NCBI GenBank assembly: GCA_041389885.1
Contig: JAWKRB010000035.1
Coordinates: 16,809-80,808 of the forward strand
Source of the DNA: JAWKRB01 sp041389885
GTDB lineage: Bacteria > Myxococcota_A > Polyangia > Polyangiales > Ga0077539
Length of the DNA: 64,000 nt
Direction of reading: 5' to 3'
In this document: positions 18,642 to 26,879 of the stretch, piece after piece
Layout of the letters: every line of letters begins with the position of its first letter
Position numbering within the stretch: position 1 is the stretch's first letter
The notes under the pieces: model-generated
What the model saw: only the letters and a program-made list of their open reading frames with translations
The model's database searches: none
Told to the model about the DNA's origin: nothing
Program-made: the position numbers and the translations under genes

Positions 18642-19907
18642 TCACACGACGAACTCGAAGCCGTTGCTCCAGAACGCGAAGAGCGAGCCCTGCAGGATCG
18701 CGAACGCCGCGGAGAGCCCGAGGTCGAGCTCCTCGCGCGTCTCGGTGACCTTCGCGACGCCGACGTAGAGCGCGAAGGCGACGAGCACGTAGCGCGGCAT
18801 CCCGTACCAGCTCCGAAACAGCGGCGCGGTCACGAGCAGCGCGCCGAAGAGCACCCACGAGCGGCGCACGCCCGCGCGGTGGGCCGCGGCGAGCGCGGCG
18901 ATGGCGAAGATCGCGAAGCCCACCATGACCCGCGACGTGAGCCGCAGCTGGCGAGGCACGTCGATGAGAAAGACGCCCTGCAGGATCGAGCGCACGGGGT
19001 TCCCGAGGTGCGCGCCCCAGGCGGCCTGGATGTGCACGAACGCGAGGGGGTCGCCCGCGGTGGCCTCGTTCATCAGCATGACCGCGCCGACCCCGAGGCC
19101 CGCCGCGCAGACCCCGAGGACCACCCGGAGGTCGATGCGCCTCGTCTCGAGGGCCTCGAGCAGGAGCGCGGGCACGAGGAGAACGCCGGTGCTGCGGGTG
19201 AGGCCCAGCGCGAAGGCCGCGAGCGCCGCCCAGATCCAGCGGTCGCGGCGCGCGAGGAACAGCGCGGCGAGCGAGAGCGCGAGGAAGGGTCCCTCGGTGA
19301 GCATCGCCGAGAGCAGAAACGCCGAGGGGAAGAGGAAGAGGTACCGCACCGCGCGCCGCGCGACGGCCTCGCCGAAGTCGTGGCGCACCATCGCGTGGAG
19401 CAGCGTGGCCGCGACGAGCAGGCTCGCGTTCGCGAGGATCATCCCGGCGACGTAGGGGCCGCCCACGAGCGCGCCGAGCCACCGGGACATCAGCGGGAGC
19501 CCAGGGAAGAACGCGTAGACGTCCTGACGCGCGGGGTTGAAGGTGGAGATCGTGGGGTAGCCGCCCGCGGCGATGCGCAGGTACCACCCGACGTCGAAGG
19601 CCGCCCACACGTCGAGCCACGAAGATCCCGTGGGCGTGAGCCGCGAGAGCCCACGGAGCCCGGCGAACACGTGCCTCGCGATGATCGCGCACACGACGAG
19701 CGCGGCGCGCGTGGCGACGAACCACCGCAGCGCATGGGCGAAGGGCCCTCGCAGCGCCGACCACGAGGGCATCACCGCGACCTCGCCGCTGCGCCGCTCG
19801 CTCTCGGCCTCCTCCACCGCCGCTCGCGCGCGCGCCTGGTGCAGGTGCCGCGCGCGCCTTCGCGACGAGAGCGCCGACGTGAAGTCCTTCATGGAAGGGC
19901 GCGCCAT
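18642..19907 (-). CDS. PIG-V-like GT-C mannosyltransferase
   Basis: A 421-residue membrane protein with about nine to ten helices. The first loop has WAAFDVGWYLRIAAGGYP and later AFFPGLPLMSRWLG, the arrangement seen in GPI mannosyltransferase 2 (PIG-V)-like bacterial proteins that use lipid-linked mannose. An Arg-rich cytoplasmic N-terminus of about 45 residues precedes the first helix; the start could be ATG 19907 or the ATG five codons later. Genes next to it (GT2, YdjC) would supply or edit the donor. Confidence 0.72.
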   Translation of the reverse strand: MARPSMKDFTSALSSRRRARHLHQARARAAVEEAESERRSGEVAVMPSWSALRGPFAHALRWFVATRAALVVCAIIARHVFAGLRGLSRLTPTGSSWLDVWAAFDVGWYLRIAAGGYPTISTFNPARQDVYAFFPGLPLMSRWLGALVGGPYVAGMILANASLLVAATLLHAMVRHDFGEAVARRAVRYLFLFPSAFLLSAMLTEGPFLALSLAALFLARRDRWIWAALAAFALGLTRSTGVLLVPALLLEALETRRIDLRVVLGVCAAGLGVGAVMLMNEATAGDPLAFVHIQAAWGAHLGNPVRSILQGVFLIDVPRQLRLTSRVMVGFAIFAIAALAAAHRAGVRRSWVLFGALLVTAPLFRSWYGMPRYVLVAFALYVGVAKVTETREELDLGLSAAFAILQGSLFAFWSNGFEFVV

Positions 19908-19984
19908 GGCAACGTTCGTACCGCGGGCCCACAGCTCCGACTCCGCGGGAATTCAGGGTCTTTCGTGTCGTGCACTCTGCACGG

Positions 19985-20920
19985 TCAGCCGCGCCGGGTT
20001 CGGCGCCACAGCGTGCTCGGCGCGACGCCGAGGATCTCCGCGGCCCTCGTGCGGTTGCCCCCGGTCGCCTCGAGCACGGCCTCGATGTGCAGGCGCTCGA
20101 CCTCCGCGAGGGTGATCGACTCGCCGATGGCGCGGCGCCTCGGCGTGCGCGCGCGCCCCAGCACGGTCTCTGGCAGCGCCTCGCGGCGCACGACCGACCC
20201 GTCGGTCAGCGCCACCGCGTGCTCGACGGCGTTCTCGAGCTCGCGCACGTTGCCGGGCCAGTGGTACGCGGTGAGCGCGGCGCCCGCGGCGGTGGAGAGC
20301 GACAGCGGCGCGGCGGGGTGCCTCTGCGCCGCGGCGAGAAAGTGCCGCGCGAGCGGGAGGATGTCCTCGCGCCGCTCGCGCAGCGCGGGGACGTGCACCG
20401 AGAGCACGTTGAGGCGGTAGTACAGGTCCTCGCGAAAGCGCCCGGCGCCCACGAGGTCGACGAGGTCGGCGTTCGTCGCGGTGATCACCCGCGCGTCGAC
20501 CGCGATCGCCGCGCGGCTGCCTACGGGGCGCACCTCGCGCTCTTGCAGCACGCGGAGCAGCTTCGACTGCATCGAGGCCGACATCTCGCCGACCTCATCG
20601 AGAAAGAGCGTGCCGCCCTGCGCCGCCGCGAAGAGCCCCTGGGTGTCACGGTCGGCCCCGGTGAAGGCGCCGCGGAGATAGCCGAAGAGCTCGCTCTCGA
20701 GGAGGCTCTCGGGGATCGCGCCGGTGTTGACGGGCACGAGCGGGCCCGCCGATCGCGCCGAGTGCTGGTGGATGAAGCGCGCGACCTGCTCCTTGCCGGT
20801 GCCGCTCTCGCCCGTCACCAGCACCGTCGCCTGGGTGCGCGCGAAGCGACGGGCGCGCGCCAGCGTCTGCAGGAACGACTTGCTGTGCGCGATGAGTTCA
20901 GCGCCCTCGGGGATCAGCAT
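19985..20920 (-). CDS. PspF-like sigma-54 activator without a sensory domain
   Basis: A 311-residue bacterial enhancer-binding protein with only the AAA+ and DNA-binding parts. Walker A is GESGTGKE, the sigma-54 contact loop is RGAFTGA, Walker B is GGTLFLDEVGEM, the R-finger region is RFREDLYYRLNVL, and the Fis-type helix-turn-helix is GGNRTRAAEILGVAPSTLWR. ATG at 20920 is chosen; upstream codons lack coding character. With no receiver or GAF domain, control must come from an interacting protein or from expression level, as in PspF. The target genes are not evident. Confidence 0.9.
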   Translation of the reverse strand: MLIPEGAELIAHSKSFLQTLARARRFARTQATVLVTGESGTGKEQVARFIHQHSARSAGPLVPVNTGAIPESLLESELFGYLRGAFTGADRDTQGLFAAAQGGTLFLDEVGEMSASMQSKLLRVLQEREVRPVGSRAAIAVDARVITATNADLVDLVGAGRFREDLYYRLNVLSVHVPALRERREDILPLARHFLAAAQRHPAAPLSLSTAAGAALTAYHWPGNVRELENAVEHAVALTDGSVVRREALPETVLGRARTPRRRAIGESITLAEVERLHIEAVLEATGGNRTRAAEILGVAPSTLWRRTRRG

Positions 20921-21433
20921 GACGCGACACGATACGCGAGCCCGCCCCGCAACGACGGCGACCGCAGCGCGGAGAGCTGCGTGGTGAAGGCGCGCACGGA
21001 GCACGACCGACCGACCCGCGGTGAGGCTTTGCCGTCGTGGGGCAAGCGTGGAGAAAGCCCGGCACCCGCGGGTCTCGTCGCCGCTGGGGGGAACGCGGGC
21101 CTCGCGAACGGTGGCCCTGGGGTTCACCCGGGGCGGTGCGTGACCCCGCCTGAACTGTCTGGTCGCAGAGGCCCGCGACATCGAATGAAGGTCGCAACGG
21201 GGCGCCCTTCTACCGCGGGCCCAACACAGACCCCGACGAGCAGCGCCGAGGCGAAGGCGCACGGGGGGTTGACCGCCAGGACCTCGCCGCCAGGGTCTTC
21301 GGCCACACGGCCCGAACCCGAACGAAACCTCGTGATCGACCGAAGCGTTCGAAGGTCACTCATCAGGATCAAAGCAATAACTCCTTGATTCCCACGCACC
21401 GCGGGTGCGACGATGCGGCCCAGAAGAAGAATC
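20921..21433. other. Gene-free stretch with part of a dispersed repeat (R3)
   Basis: No convincing gene is seen. About 70 nt from 20946 (CAACGACGGCGACCGCAGCG...) closely match 33376-33445 inside the R2 debris, so a fragment of mobile DNA has reached this point. The last 100 nt before 21434 are AT-richer and may hold the promoter of the membrane-protein pair. Confidence 0.4.
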
Positions 21434-21880
21434 GTGAACCAACCCTCGAATTCAGGTCACGGAGCGATGCCCTTCGGGCCTCCGGCAGGGTCCTACGGCG
21501 TTCCCACGAGCGGCTCGAACCCCTCAGGTTTTCGCTTCTCCGAAGCAGACCGCGGGGTCTTCGGCGGGCTCGCGGCGAACCTTCGGGTCGTGAGCGTGCT
21601 CTGGATCCTCTTCGGTGTGCTCGGCACCCTCCTCACCGCCCCCAACGTGGTGCTCCAGGGGGTGCGCGGTCTCTCGGGCTTTCTCGGCAGCGTCGGCGCG
21701 CTCGTTCAGGGGATCACCCTGCGGGCCGCGCACGAGCACCTTCGCCGCGTCGCCACCGGTGCGGGCGACGACCTCTCCTCGGCGATGGCGGGCGTCGCGG
21801 GGCTTCGCCCGTACTACACCACGATGCTCGTCGTGACCCTCTTGCAGGTGGCAGCGACCCTCCTCGCGCTGGTGGTGTGA
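21434..21880 (+). CDS. Small membrane protein, first of a tandem pair
   Basis: A 148-residue protein with a Gly/Pro/Ser-rich cytosolic N-terminus and two or three hydrophobic segments (VVSVLWILFGVLGTLLTA; TTMLVVTLLQVAATLLALVV). GTG 21434 is taken as start after AAGAAGA; ATG 21413 is an alternative. The motif FRFSEADRGVFGGLAANLR is echoed by YEFGEAENQVFRELAQRMR in the next gene, so the two are probably paralogues. Function unknown. Confidence 0.6.
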   Translation: MNQPSNSGHGAMPFGPPAGSYGVPTSGSNPSGFRFSEADRGVFGGLAANLRVVSVLWILFGVLGTLLTAPNVVLQGVRGLSGFLGSVGALVQGITLRAAHEHLRRVATGAGDDLSSAMAGVAGLRPYYTTMLVVTLLQVAATLLALVV

Positions 21881-21882
21881 GC

Positions 21883-22371
21883 ATGATGCATCCGCCTTTC
21901 TCGCCCGGGCCTCCCGCTGGCGGCTACGAATTCGGTGAGGCCGAGAACCAGGTCTTTCGCGAGCTCGCACAGCGCATGCGCTGGACGATCCTGGCGCAGG
22001 TCAGCTCCCTCGTCGCAGGCGCGATCGCGGTCTTGGTCACCGTGCTTCGCATGAACGCCACCACGGTGCAGGTCGGCGCGGTCTCGATGCAGGTCGACGG
22101 CGTCGGTGCGGCCGCCGTGGGAGGGCTCGGCGCGCTGTTGATCTCGGCGATCTTTTCGGGCTTCGTCGCGTACTTCCTCGGGGGTTCGGCGGCGGCCTTC
22201 GCGCGCGTCGCCAACACCCGCGGCGAAGACGTGCCGAACCTGATCGCGGCCCTCGCCGCGCAGCGGTCGTACTTCGGAGTGCTCAAGTGGCTCGCGATCC
22301 TCGGCTGCGTGTTCGGCGCGTTCGCGTGTGTGCTCGGGATCCTCGCGGCAGCGGCCTCGCTCTCGCGCTGA
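21883..22371 (+). CDS. Small membrane protein, second of a tandem pair
   Basis: A 162-residue protein with the same plan as its upstream neighbour: proline-rich start, FGEAENQVFRELA segment, then four hydrophobic stretches, with EDVPNLIAALAAQRSYFG before the last helix, which parallels DDLSSAMAGVAGLRPYYT in the first protein. ATG 21883 is taken; GTG 21877 overlapping the previous stop is also possible. The pair probably forms a heteromeric membrane complex (inference). Confidence 0.6.
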   Translation: MMHPPFSPGPPAGGYEFGEAENQVFRELAQRMRWTILAQVSSLVAGAIAVLVTVLRMNATTVQVGAVSMQVDGVGAAAVGGLGALLISAIFSGFVAYFLGGSAAAFARVANTRGEDVPNLIAALAAQRSYFGVLKWLAILGCVFGAFACVLGILAAAASLSR

Positions 22372-22576
22372 CCGAAGCCCCGCGCGCGAGACGCTTCGGA
22401 GAACGATCGCCGGCGGGATCGCGCGGGGGCGACCTTCACCCCCCATCCCCGCGCCCGCGACGGTCTGCGCGCGCTCCCGAGATCACGGCGACGAACGTCA
22501 TCCGCCCACCATGGCCCTCGACGACGGTGCCGTCGTGGCGCTCGCGAAGCTCGCGACCGTCACTCCGTTGCGCGCG

Positions 22577-23170
22577 TCACCGCCTCGGTGCGTACGCGTG
22601 GAACGCGGCGAGCACGTCTCCCGCGTTCGCAAGCTTCGTGCGCGAGACGGCCACGTCTCCGCCCGCGAAGTGAAAGCGCTCGATGCGGTCTGCGCCCGAC
22701 ACCACCAGCACGCTGCGGTCACGGAGGTCGGCCCAGCGGTGCTGCACCGTCCCCACCCAGCCCCACGCGACCAAGCCGTTCGCGTCGACCCGCGCGGGGA
22801 GGTTCCTCCGTCCGAGCAGGAACATCGCCGCGCTCACCGCGAGCGTACCGAGGGCCGCCGCGAGCGCCGCGGTCGGCGCGAAGCTCGCGCGGTAGGCCGC
22901 GTCGTAGGTCGCGCGGTGCGACTCATACGACTCGCCGGGCCGCGCGAAGGAGCCCCCGGCCGAACGGGTCGCCGCGGACCGCGCGACGCTGTCTGCGATC
23001 GCGAGCCCCGGCAGCGCGCCGAGGACCACCCCGGCCACGAGCGCGAGCACGTACAGCCTCGCCGAGAGCCTTGCAGAGACGACGCCCATCGGGTGCCCTG
23101 TCGGGGGCGGTTGCGGTGACGTCACGCCAGGCCCTCCAGGCGGCGGTCCGTTCCAGTGCGGCGGTTGCAT
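22577..23170 (-). CDS. Two-helix membrane protein of unknown function
   Basis: A 197-residue protein. A Pro-rich cytosolic start (MQPPHWNGPPPGGPG) precedes a first helix (about 40-60), an extracytoplasmic Ser/Ala/Tyr region (about 61-95), a second helix (about 96-118), and a cytosolic tail of about 75 residues with alternating hydrophobic residues. The tail, with LVAWGWVGTVQHRWADLRD and ending DVLAAFHAYAPRR, looks like a small PH-like or bPH domain, by pattern only. No operon partner. Confidence 0.6.
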   Translation of the reverse strand: MQPPHWNGPPPGGPGVTSPQPPPTGHPMGVVSARLSARLYVLALVAGVVLGALPGLAIADSVARSAATRSAGGSFARPGESYESHRATYDAAYRASFAPTAALAAALGTLAVSAAMFLLGRRNLPARVDANGLVAWGWVGTVQHRWADLRDRSVLVVSGADRIERFHFAGGDVAVSRTKLANAGDVLAAFHAYAPRR

Positions 23171-23217
23171 GGTCGAGACGTCTACATCGAGACGATGGGC
23201 ATGACGAGTCGTGGCTC

Positions 23218-23361
23218 ATGTCCCCTCCGGGGTGGGGGATGAACCCCGCGCACCTCGCGTCGTCGGTGCATCGTGCGCGGGCCGCGGAGCGCATCACCGA
23301 CGGTGAGGCGCGTAAGGCGCTCGGCCTGCCCCTCGGCGCGCCGCTGCCCTTCGAGGCGTGA
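23218..23361 (+). CDS. Possible 47-residue protein
   Basis: A short frame beginning MSPPGWGMNPAHLASSV and ending KALGLPLGAPLPFEA. Codon third positions fit the genome pattern. The helix-turn ERITDGEARKAL resembles small C-terminal oligomerisation tails, so it may be a remnant rather than a gene. Divergent from the membrane protein at 23170. Confidence 0.3.
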   Translation: MSPPGWGMNPAHLASSVHRARAAERITDGEARKALGLPLGAPLPFEA

Positions 23362-23491
23362 CGCTTGGGTCGACTCGGGCTCCTCGCTACCCTGGCAACC
23401 CGCTGTCATCCTCGCGAATTCCCGCGTGACAGCCCCCGCGCGCGCTGAACCATCCTCCCGCTCCCCACACATCTGCGGGGGGATCAATCAC

Positions 23492-23631
23492 CCAACGGGT
23501 TACGCCCGACGCGCACCTCCGCAGCCAGGCTCTTCGCGCCCCAGAAGGCGACGAAATGCCCCTTGTGCGAAGCGAGCTCGCCCTCCCTGTACGCACACTC
23601 GCGAATCATCCGCACCACGTCGAGACGCTAC
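23492..23631 (-). repeat. R1 repeat copy a (3' end of an IS91-like element)
   Basis: Contains the R1 core: CCAACGGGTT at one end, TGCGAAGCGAGCTCGCCCTC in the middle, CACCACGTCGAGACGCTAC at the other. It lies just downstream, in transposase sense, of the IS91 fragment at 23640-24020, showing that R1 is the 3'-terminal part of that element. Confidence 0.75.
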
Positions 23632-23639
23632 GTCAGCTC

Positions 23640-24020
23640 TGCCCCCGCTCCATCCCCCCGCCGCGCGCCGCGCGCAGACGTCACCCTCCCGCACGCCCCT
23701 CACGACGCGCGCTCACCCCACCCTCAATCCCGCGCGTCGCAAGGGTCCCTCGCCCTCGCGAACCAGCGGCTCCTCGGTCTCCTCGCCGACTTGATCACGG
23801 CGATGAACTTCATCCGTCCGCCGCACCCGTCGCACTTCAGCGCGTCGACACCCCACACCCGCTGCAGCAGCGTTGCCCAGTCCCACGTCGTCAGCCCTAC
23901 CCGCCGCAGCGCCGCGATCCCCGAGGACCACGCGCTCGCCTCGACCTCAACCCCGCCGCCCTCCCCGACGGTGCCGGAGTGACCGCATCCAACGGCCCGC
24001 GCGCCGTCGCGGTGATGGGT
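23640..24020 (-). pseudogene. IS91-family transposase, C-terminal fragment 1
   Basis: Reads LTTWDWATLLQRVWGVDALK, then KCDGCGGRMKFIAVIK, the C-terminal zinc-knuckle region of IS91-type (Y2) transposases, as judged against fuller copies in this window. About 34 nt coding for DRAVIERILKH are deleted, shifting the frame. The N-terminal catalytic part is missing. Confidence 0.7.
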
Positions 24021-24139
24021 TGCATCGACGAGGCTGACATCCCGCGCGGGTGGTTGAGCGAGATGTCGACGCGGCAGAAGGCGAGCGCCACGAAGGGGTG
24101 ATCACGGGGGCGGAGACGGGGGGCGCAGGGGCGTAGATG

Positions 24140-24231
24140 GTTCGAGTGCGAACGATCTCGGTGACCGTGTGTCCCGCGGGGACGGGAGCTGTGCGCGCAG
24201 GAGCGGGAGCGAGGATGGTTCGAATACGAAC
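24140..24231. promoter_or_regulatory. Two spaced palindromes GTTCG-N4-CGAAC
   Basis: GTTCGAGTGCGAAC at 24140-24153 and GTTCGAATACGAAC at 24218-24231 are perfect inverted repeats 78 nt apart, each preceded by GATG. They may be operator sites for a dimeric regulator or relics of a mobile element end. The stretch 24021-24352 otherwise shows no gene. Confidence 0.35.
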
Positions 24232-24352
24232 GATTGCGGCGGGCGTCTGAGAGGTGAGAGCGCGAGACGTGGGGGCGGGGAGGAGTGGGCTGCGCGGCGA
24301 GCGGGGGACGACTGCCTGGAGCGCGCAGCGGGGAGATGGAATCGGTCAGGGA

Positions 24353-24512
24353 GGCAGTGGTAGCGTCGCGTCGTGGAGCGGGTCGAAGGGGAGCACAGCG
24401 AGGGCGGGGGCGAGCTCTCCTCACATCCGAGGGGGACTCCGTCCCCTTCGAGGACGCGGCGACCGTCGCCTCGGGAGTGCTCGGCGAGCTCAACCCGTTG
24501 GGCGCCTTATCC
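24353..24512 (+). repeat. R1 repeat copy b, diverged solo copy
   Basis: Starts GGCAGTGGTAGCGTCGCG and ends AACCCGTTGGGCGCCTTATCC like the other copies, while the middle is only partly conserved (GCGAGCTCTCC, GTCCCCTTCGAGG). No transposase fragment is attached. It ends 19 nt before the start codon of the next gene and 6 nt before its ribosome-binding site. Confidence 0.6.
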
Positions 24513-24531
24513 TCTCTCAAGAGGGTGCGCA

Positions 24532-25176
24532 GTGCGCGGCGTGGTCGGCTGTCTTCTCGCCTGGATCGTTTCGCTCGGAACGAGCTCGGCGTACGCGCAG
24601 GAGCACCGCGCGCAACCGGTCTGCAGTCCGGGTCTTCTGCGTGGAGTGCGTGGTTGCGAGAGTCCGAACGAACCATCCACCGTGACCGTGGCGACGGACG
24701 ATCCCTCGGACCGCTACACGGTGCGCCTGGAGGCGCGGGACACCGTGCTGCACTGTCCGGAGATGACCCTCCGGCAGCCCTGCACGGTGAGGGTTGAAGC
24801 AGGGGCCCGTCTTCATGTCCACGTCGGGGGCGACGCGAGCGCGCGGTCTGCTATCACGGCTCCGCGTGGTCGACTGACGCTCACGGTCGAGCGCCGCAGT
24901 CACGGACTGCTCGTGGGCGGTGCCGCGCTGATCACGCTCGGAGGAGGGGTGCTGATCGCGAGCGTGGCGTCCGGGCTGGAGGGCTTCGTCTGGGCCGTCT
25001 TCCTCGGCAGCCCCAGCGTGATCGCAGGGATCGTCCTGAGCCTCGTGGACGTCTTCATTTCCCACGCACGCCTCGTGCCCTCACCCTCTGGTCTACCGAG
25101 TTCCTCGATCCTTCCAGCGCCGATCGAGGGGCCTGCCGCGACGGTGCTCCTCAACGCGCCCCCGCTACGGTTCTGA
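24532..25176 (+). CDS. Exported/membrane protein paired with the caspase-like lipoprotein
   Basis: A 214-residue protein: signal peptide (GCLLAWIVSLGTSSAYAQ), a beta-rich middle of about 80 residues with Cys pairs (VCSPGLLRGVRGCES; LHCPEMTLRQPC), two membrane helices (about 128-172), then a short Pro/Ser tail. The middle resembles PEGA-like carbohydrate-binding surface domains. GTG 24532 is chosen because AAGAGGG lies 6 nt upstream. It ends 1 nt before the next gene starts, so the two form an operon. Confidence 0.65.
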   Translation: MRGVVGCLLAWIVSLGTSSAYAQEHRAQPVCSPGLLRGVRGCESPNEPSTVTVATDDPSDRYTVRLEARDTVLHCPEMTLRQPCTVRVEAGARLHVHVGGDASARSAITAPRGRLTLTVERRSHGLLVGGAALITLGGGVLIASVASGLEGFVWAVFLGSPSVIAGIVLSLVDVFISHARLVPSPSGLPSSSILPAPIEGPAATVLLNAPPLRF

Positions 25177-25177
25177 G

Positions 25178-26809
25178 ATGCTCGTACGATGGCAGCGCAT
25201 CGCGCTCGTCAAGAGCGTCTTCGCGGTGATCGCGGGGTGCGCAACGATCCCCTCCGTTTCCCCGCGCGAGAGCAGCCGCGAGCTGCCCCGACGACGCTTC
25301 GCGCGACGCGTCGCGCTGGTGCTGGGCAACAGCCGCTACGTGCGCGCGACGGCGCTACCCCGCGCGACCGACGATGCCCGACTCGTGGCTGCGAGCCTCC
25401 AGCGCATCGGCTTTCACGTCACGTTGCGCGTCGACACCGATCGCGACGCCCTCACACACGCGGTTCGAGGCTTCACGCGGGACCTCGCGCGCAACGACCT
25501 CGCGCTGGTCTTCTACGCGGGTCACGCCGTCAGTGTCGCGGGGCGCAACTACCTGCTGCCGGTGGAGTTCGACACCACCTCCGAAGAGGAACTGACCGAT
25601 CACGTCGTTCATCATGCCGTCGCCCTGGAGGAACTCTCCCGACCCCTCCAGGCCCGCGGCGCCACCCACGTGCTGGTCCTTGACGCAGGTCGAATCAGTC
25701 CGTGGGGCGCAGAGGACACGTCGCAACGCCTCGGCTACGGGGACCTCGGTGTCGGCCTCGCGAGGATGCAGGGTCCCGCGGAGAGCGTGGTGGTGTTCGC
25801 GAACGCTCCGGGGCGGGTCACCGAGGACGAACGCGCGTCGCGCAGCCCGTTCTCCATGGCCTTCGCGCGCCACCTCGTCGCCTCGGTGCCCCTCGGCGAA
25901 ATGCTTCGGCGTGTGCGCGTCGAGGTGCTCCAGGCCACGCACGACCGACAATGGGTCTGGCAGCACGAGGCGCTGACTCACACGGTGACCCTGCGAAGGG
26001 AGGGGCCGCTGCCCGAGATGCATTGCCCTGAAGGGATGGCCGCCGTGCCCGAGGGATACCTCGAGGTCGGGTCGCAAGACGCTTCCGACATGAGGGCGCG
26101 TCGGTCGGTGTTGGTGCCAGCCTTCTGCATGGATCGTACGGAGGTCACCGTGGACGCCTACCAGCGCTGCGTTGCGGCCGGGGGGTGTTCCCCGGCGCCG
26201 GCCACCGTTCGCTGGGCAGGCTACGCCGACGCCGACCTCGATTTCTGGAGTTCGCAGTGCAACGCAGCGGTGACCGGACGTGGGGGCCATCCCATCAACT
26301 GCGTCGACGCCGATCTCGCGCAGACATACTGCGCGTGGCGCGCAGCGAGGCTGCCCACGGAGCACGAGTGGGAGTACGCCGCGACGGTCGCAGGAGGCGT
26401 TCCTCGACCGCGCCCGTGGGGGGTTCAGCCGCCCGACGCCGCGCGGTTGAACCTGTGTGGTGTCGAGTGTGCGCGCTGGGCGATGGAGACGGGACGGACG
26501 TGGTCGATGGCGCACGGCGAGGACGACGGGTACGCCTCGACCGCGCCTGCGGACAGCTTTCCCGAGGGGCGGACGCCGCTCGGGCTGTTGCACATGGCGG
26601 GCAACGTCCATGAGTGGACCGCGTCTCCCTTCTACGGTGATCGTTCGGACGGCGGTCAGGTGATGCTCAGCGCGGGCGTGCGCGCGCTTCGAGTCGTGCG
26701 GGGTGGAGGCTGGATCGACGCGAATCCGCGCTGGGCCGACGCGTCTGCGCGCGGCGCGGCGCTCGAGTCGGGACGCTACGTCGACATCGGGTTTCGCTGT
26801 GCGCAGTGA
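25178..26809 (+). CDS. Lipoprotein with caspase-like domain (Cys lost) and FGE-like domain
   Basis: A 543-residue protein. Lipobox AGC ends at Cys21. Residues about 42-265 are a caspase-like (peptidase C14) fold: RRVALVLGNSRYV, the His loop VFYAGH (His116), and VLVLDAGR where active members have LDAC, so residue 171 is Gly instead of the catalytic Cys. Residues about 285-543 are a formylglycine-generating-enzyme-like (SUMF1) domain (FCMDRTEVTVDAYQRCV; RLPTEHEWEYAA; GNVHEWTAS; RVVRGGGW...GFRCA) without the catalytic Cys pair after RGGGW. Both domains look like binding versions; probably a surface sensor or scaffold. It forms an operon with the preceding exported protein. Confidence 0.82.
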   Translation: MLVRWQRIALVKSVFAVIAGCATIPSVSPRESSRELPRRRFARRVALVLGNSRYVRATALPRATDDARLVAASLQRIGFHVTLRVDTDRDALTHAVRGFTRDLARNDLALVFYAGHAVSVAGRNYLLPVEFDTTSEEELTDHVVHHAVALEELSRPLQARGATHVLVLDAGRISPWGAEDTSQRLGYGDLGVGLARMQGPAESVVVFANAPGRVTEDERASRSPFSMAFARHLVASVPLGEMLRRVRVEVLQATHDRQWVWQHEALTHTVTLRREGPLPEMHCPEGMAAVPEGYLEVGSQDASDMRARRSVLVPAFCMDRTEVTVDAYQRCVAAGGCSPAPATVRWAGYADADLDFWSSQCNAAVTGRGGHPINCVDADLAQTYCAWRAARLPTEHEWEYAATVAGGVPRPRPWGVQPPDAARLNLCGVECARWAMETGRTWSMAHGEDDGYASTAPADSFPEGRTPLGLLHMAGNVHEWTASPFYGDRSDGGQVMLSAGVRALRVVRGGGWIDANPRWADASARGAALESGRYVDIGFRCAQ

Positions 26810-26879
26810 GCGCACAGCGAAAGAGCGCCACGGCCACCGCCACCGCGGTATGGCTCGTGCTGTCGCCCAATCCGTCCGG

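Noticed and set aside
24140..24231. tRNA-like T-arm (GGTTCGA) at the palindromes
   Set aside because: No acceptor stem, anticodon arm or CCA-proximal pairing surrounds it; both copies are simple inverted repeats.
25178..26809. Active metacaspase
   Set aside because: The catalytic Cys position is Gly (LDAGR) although the His loop is present.
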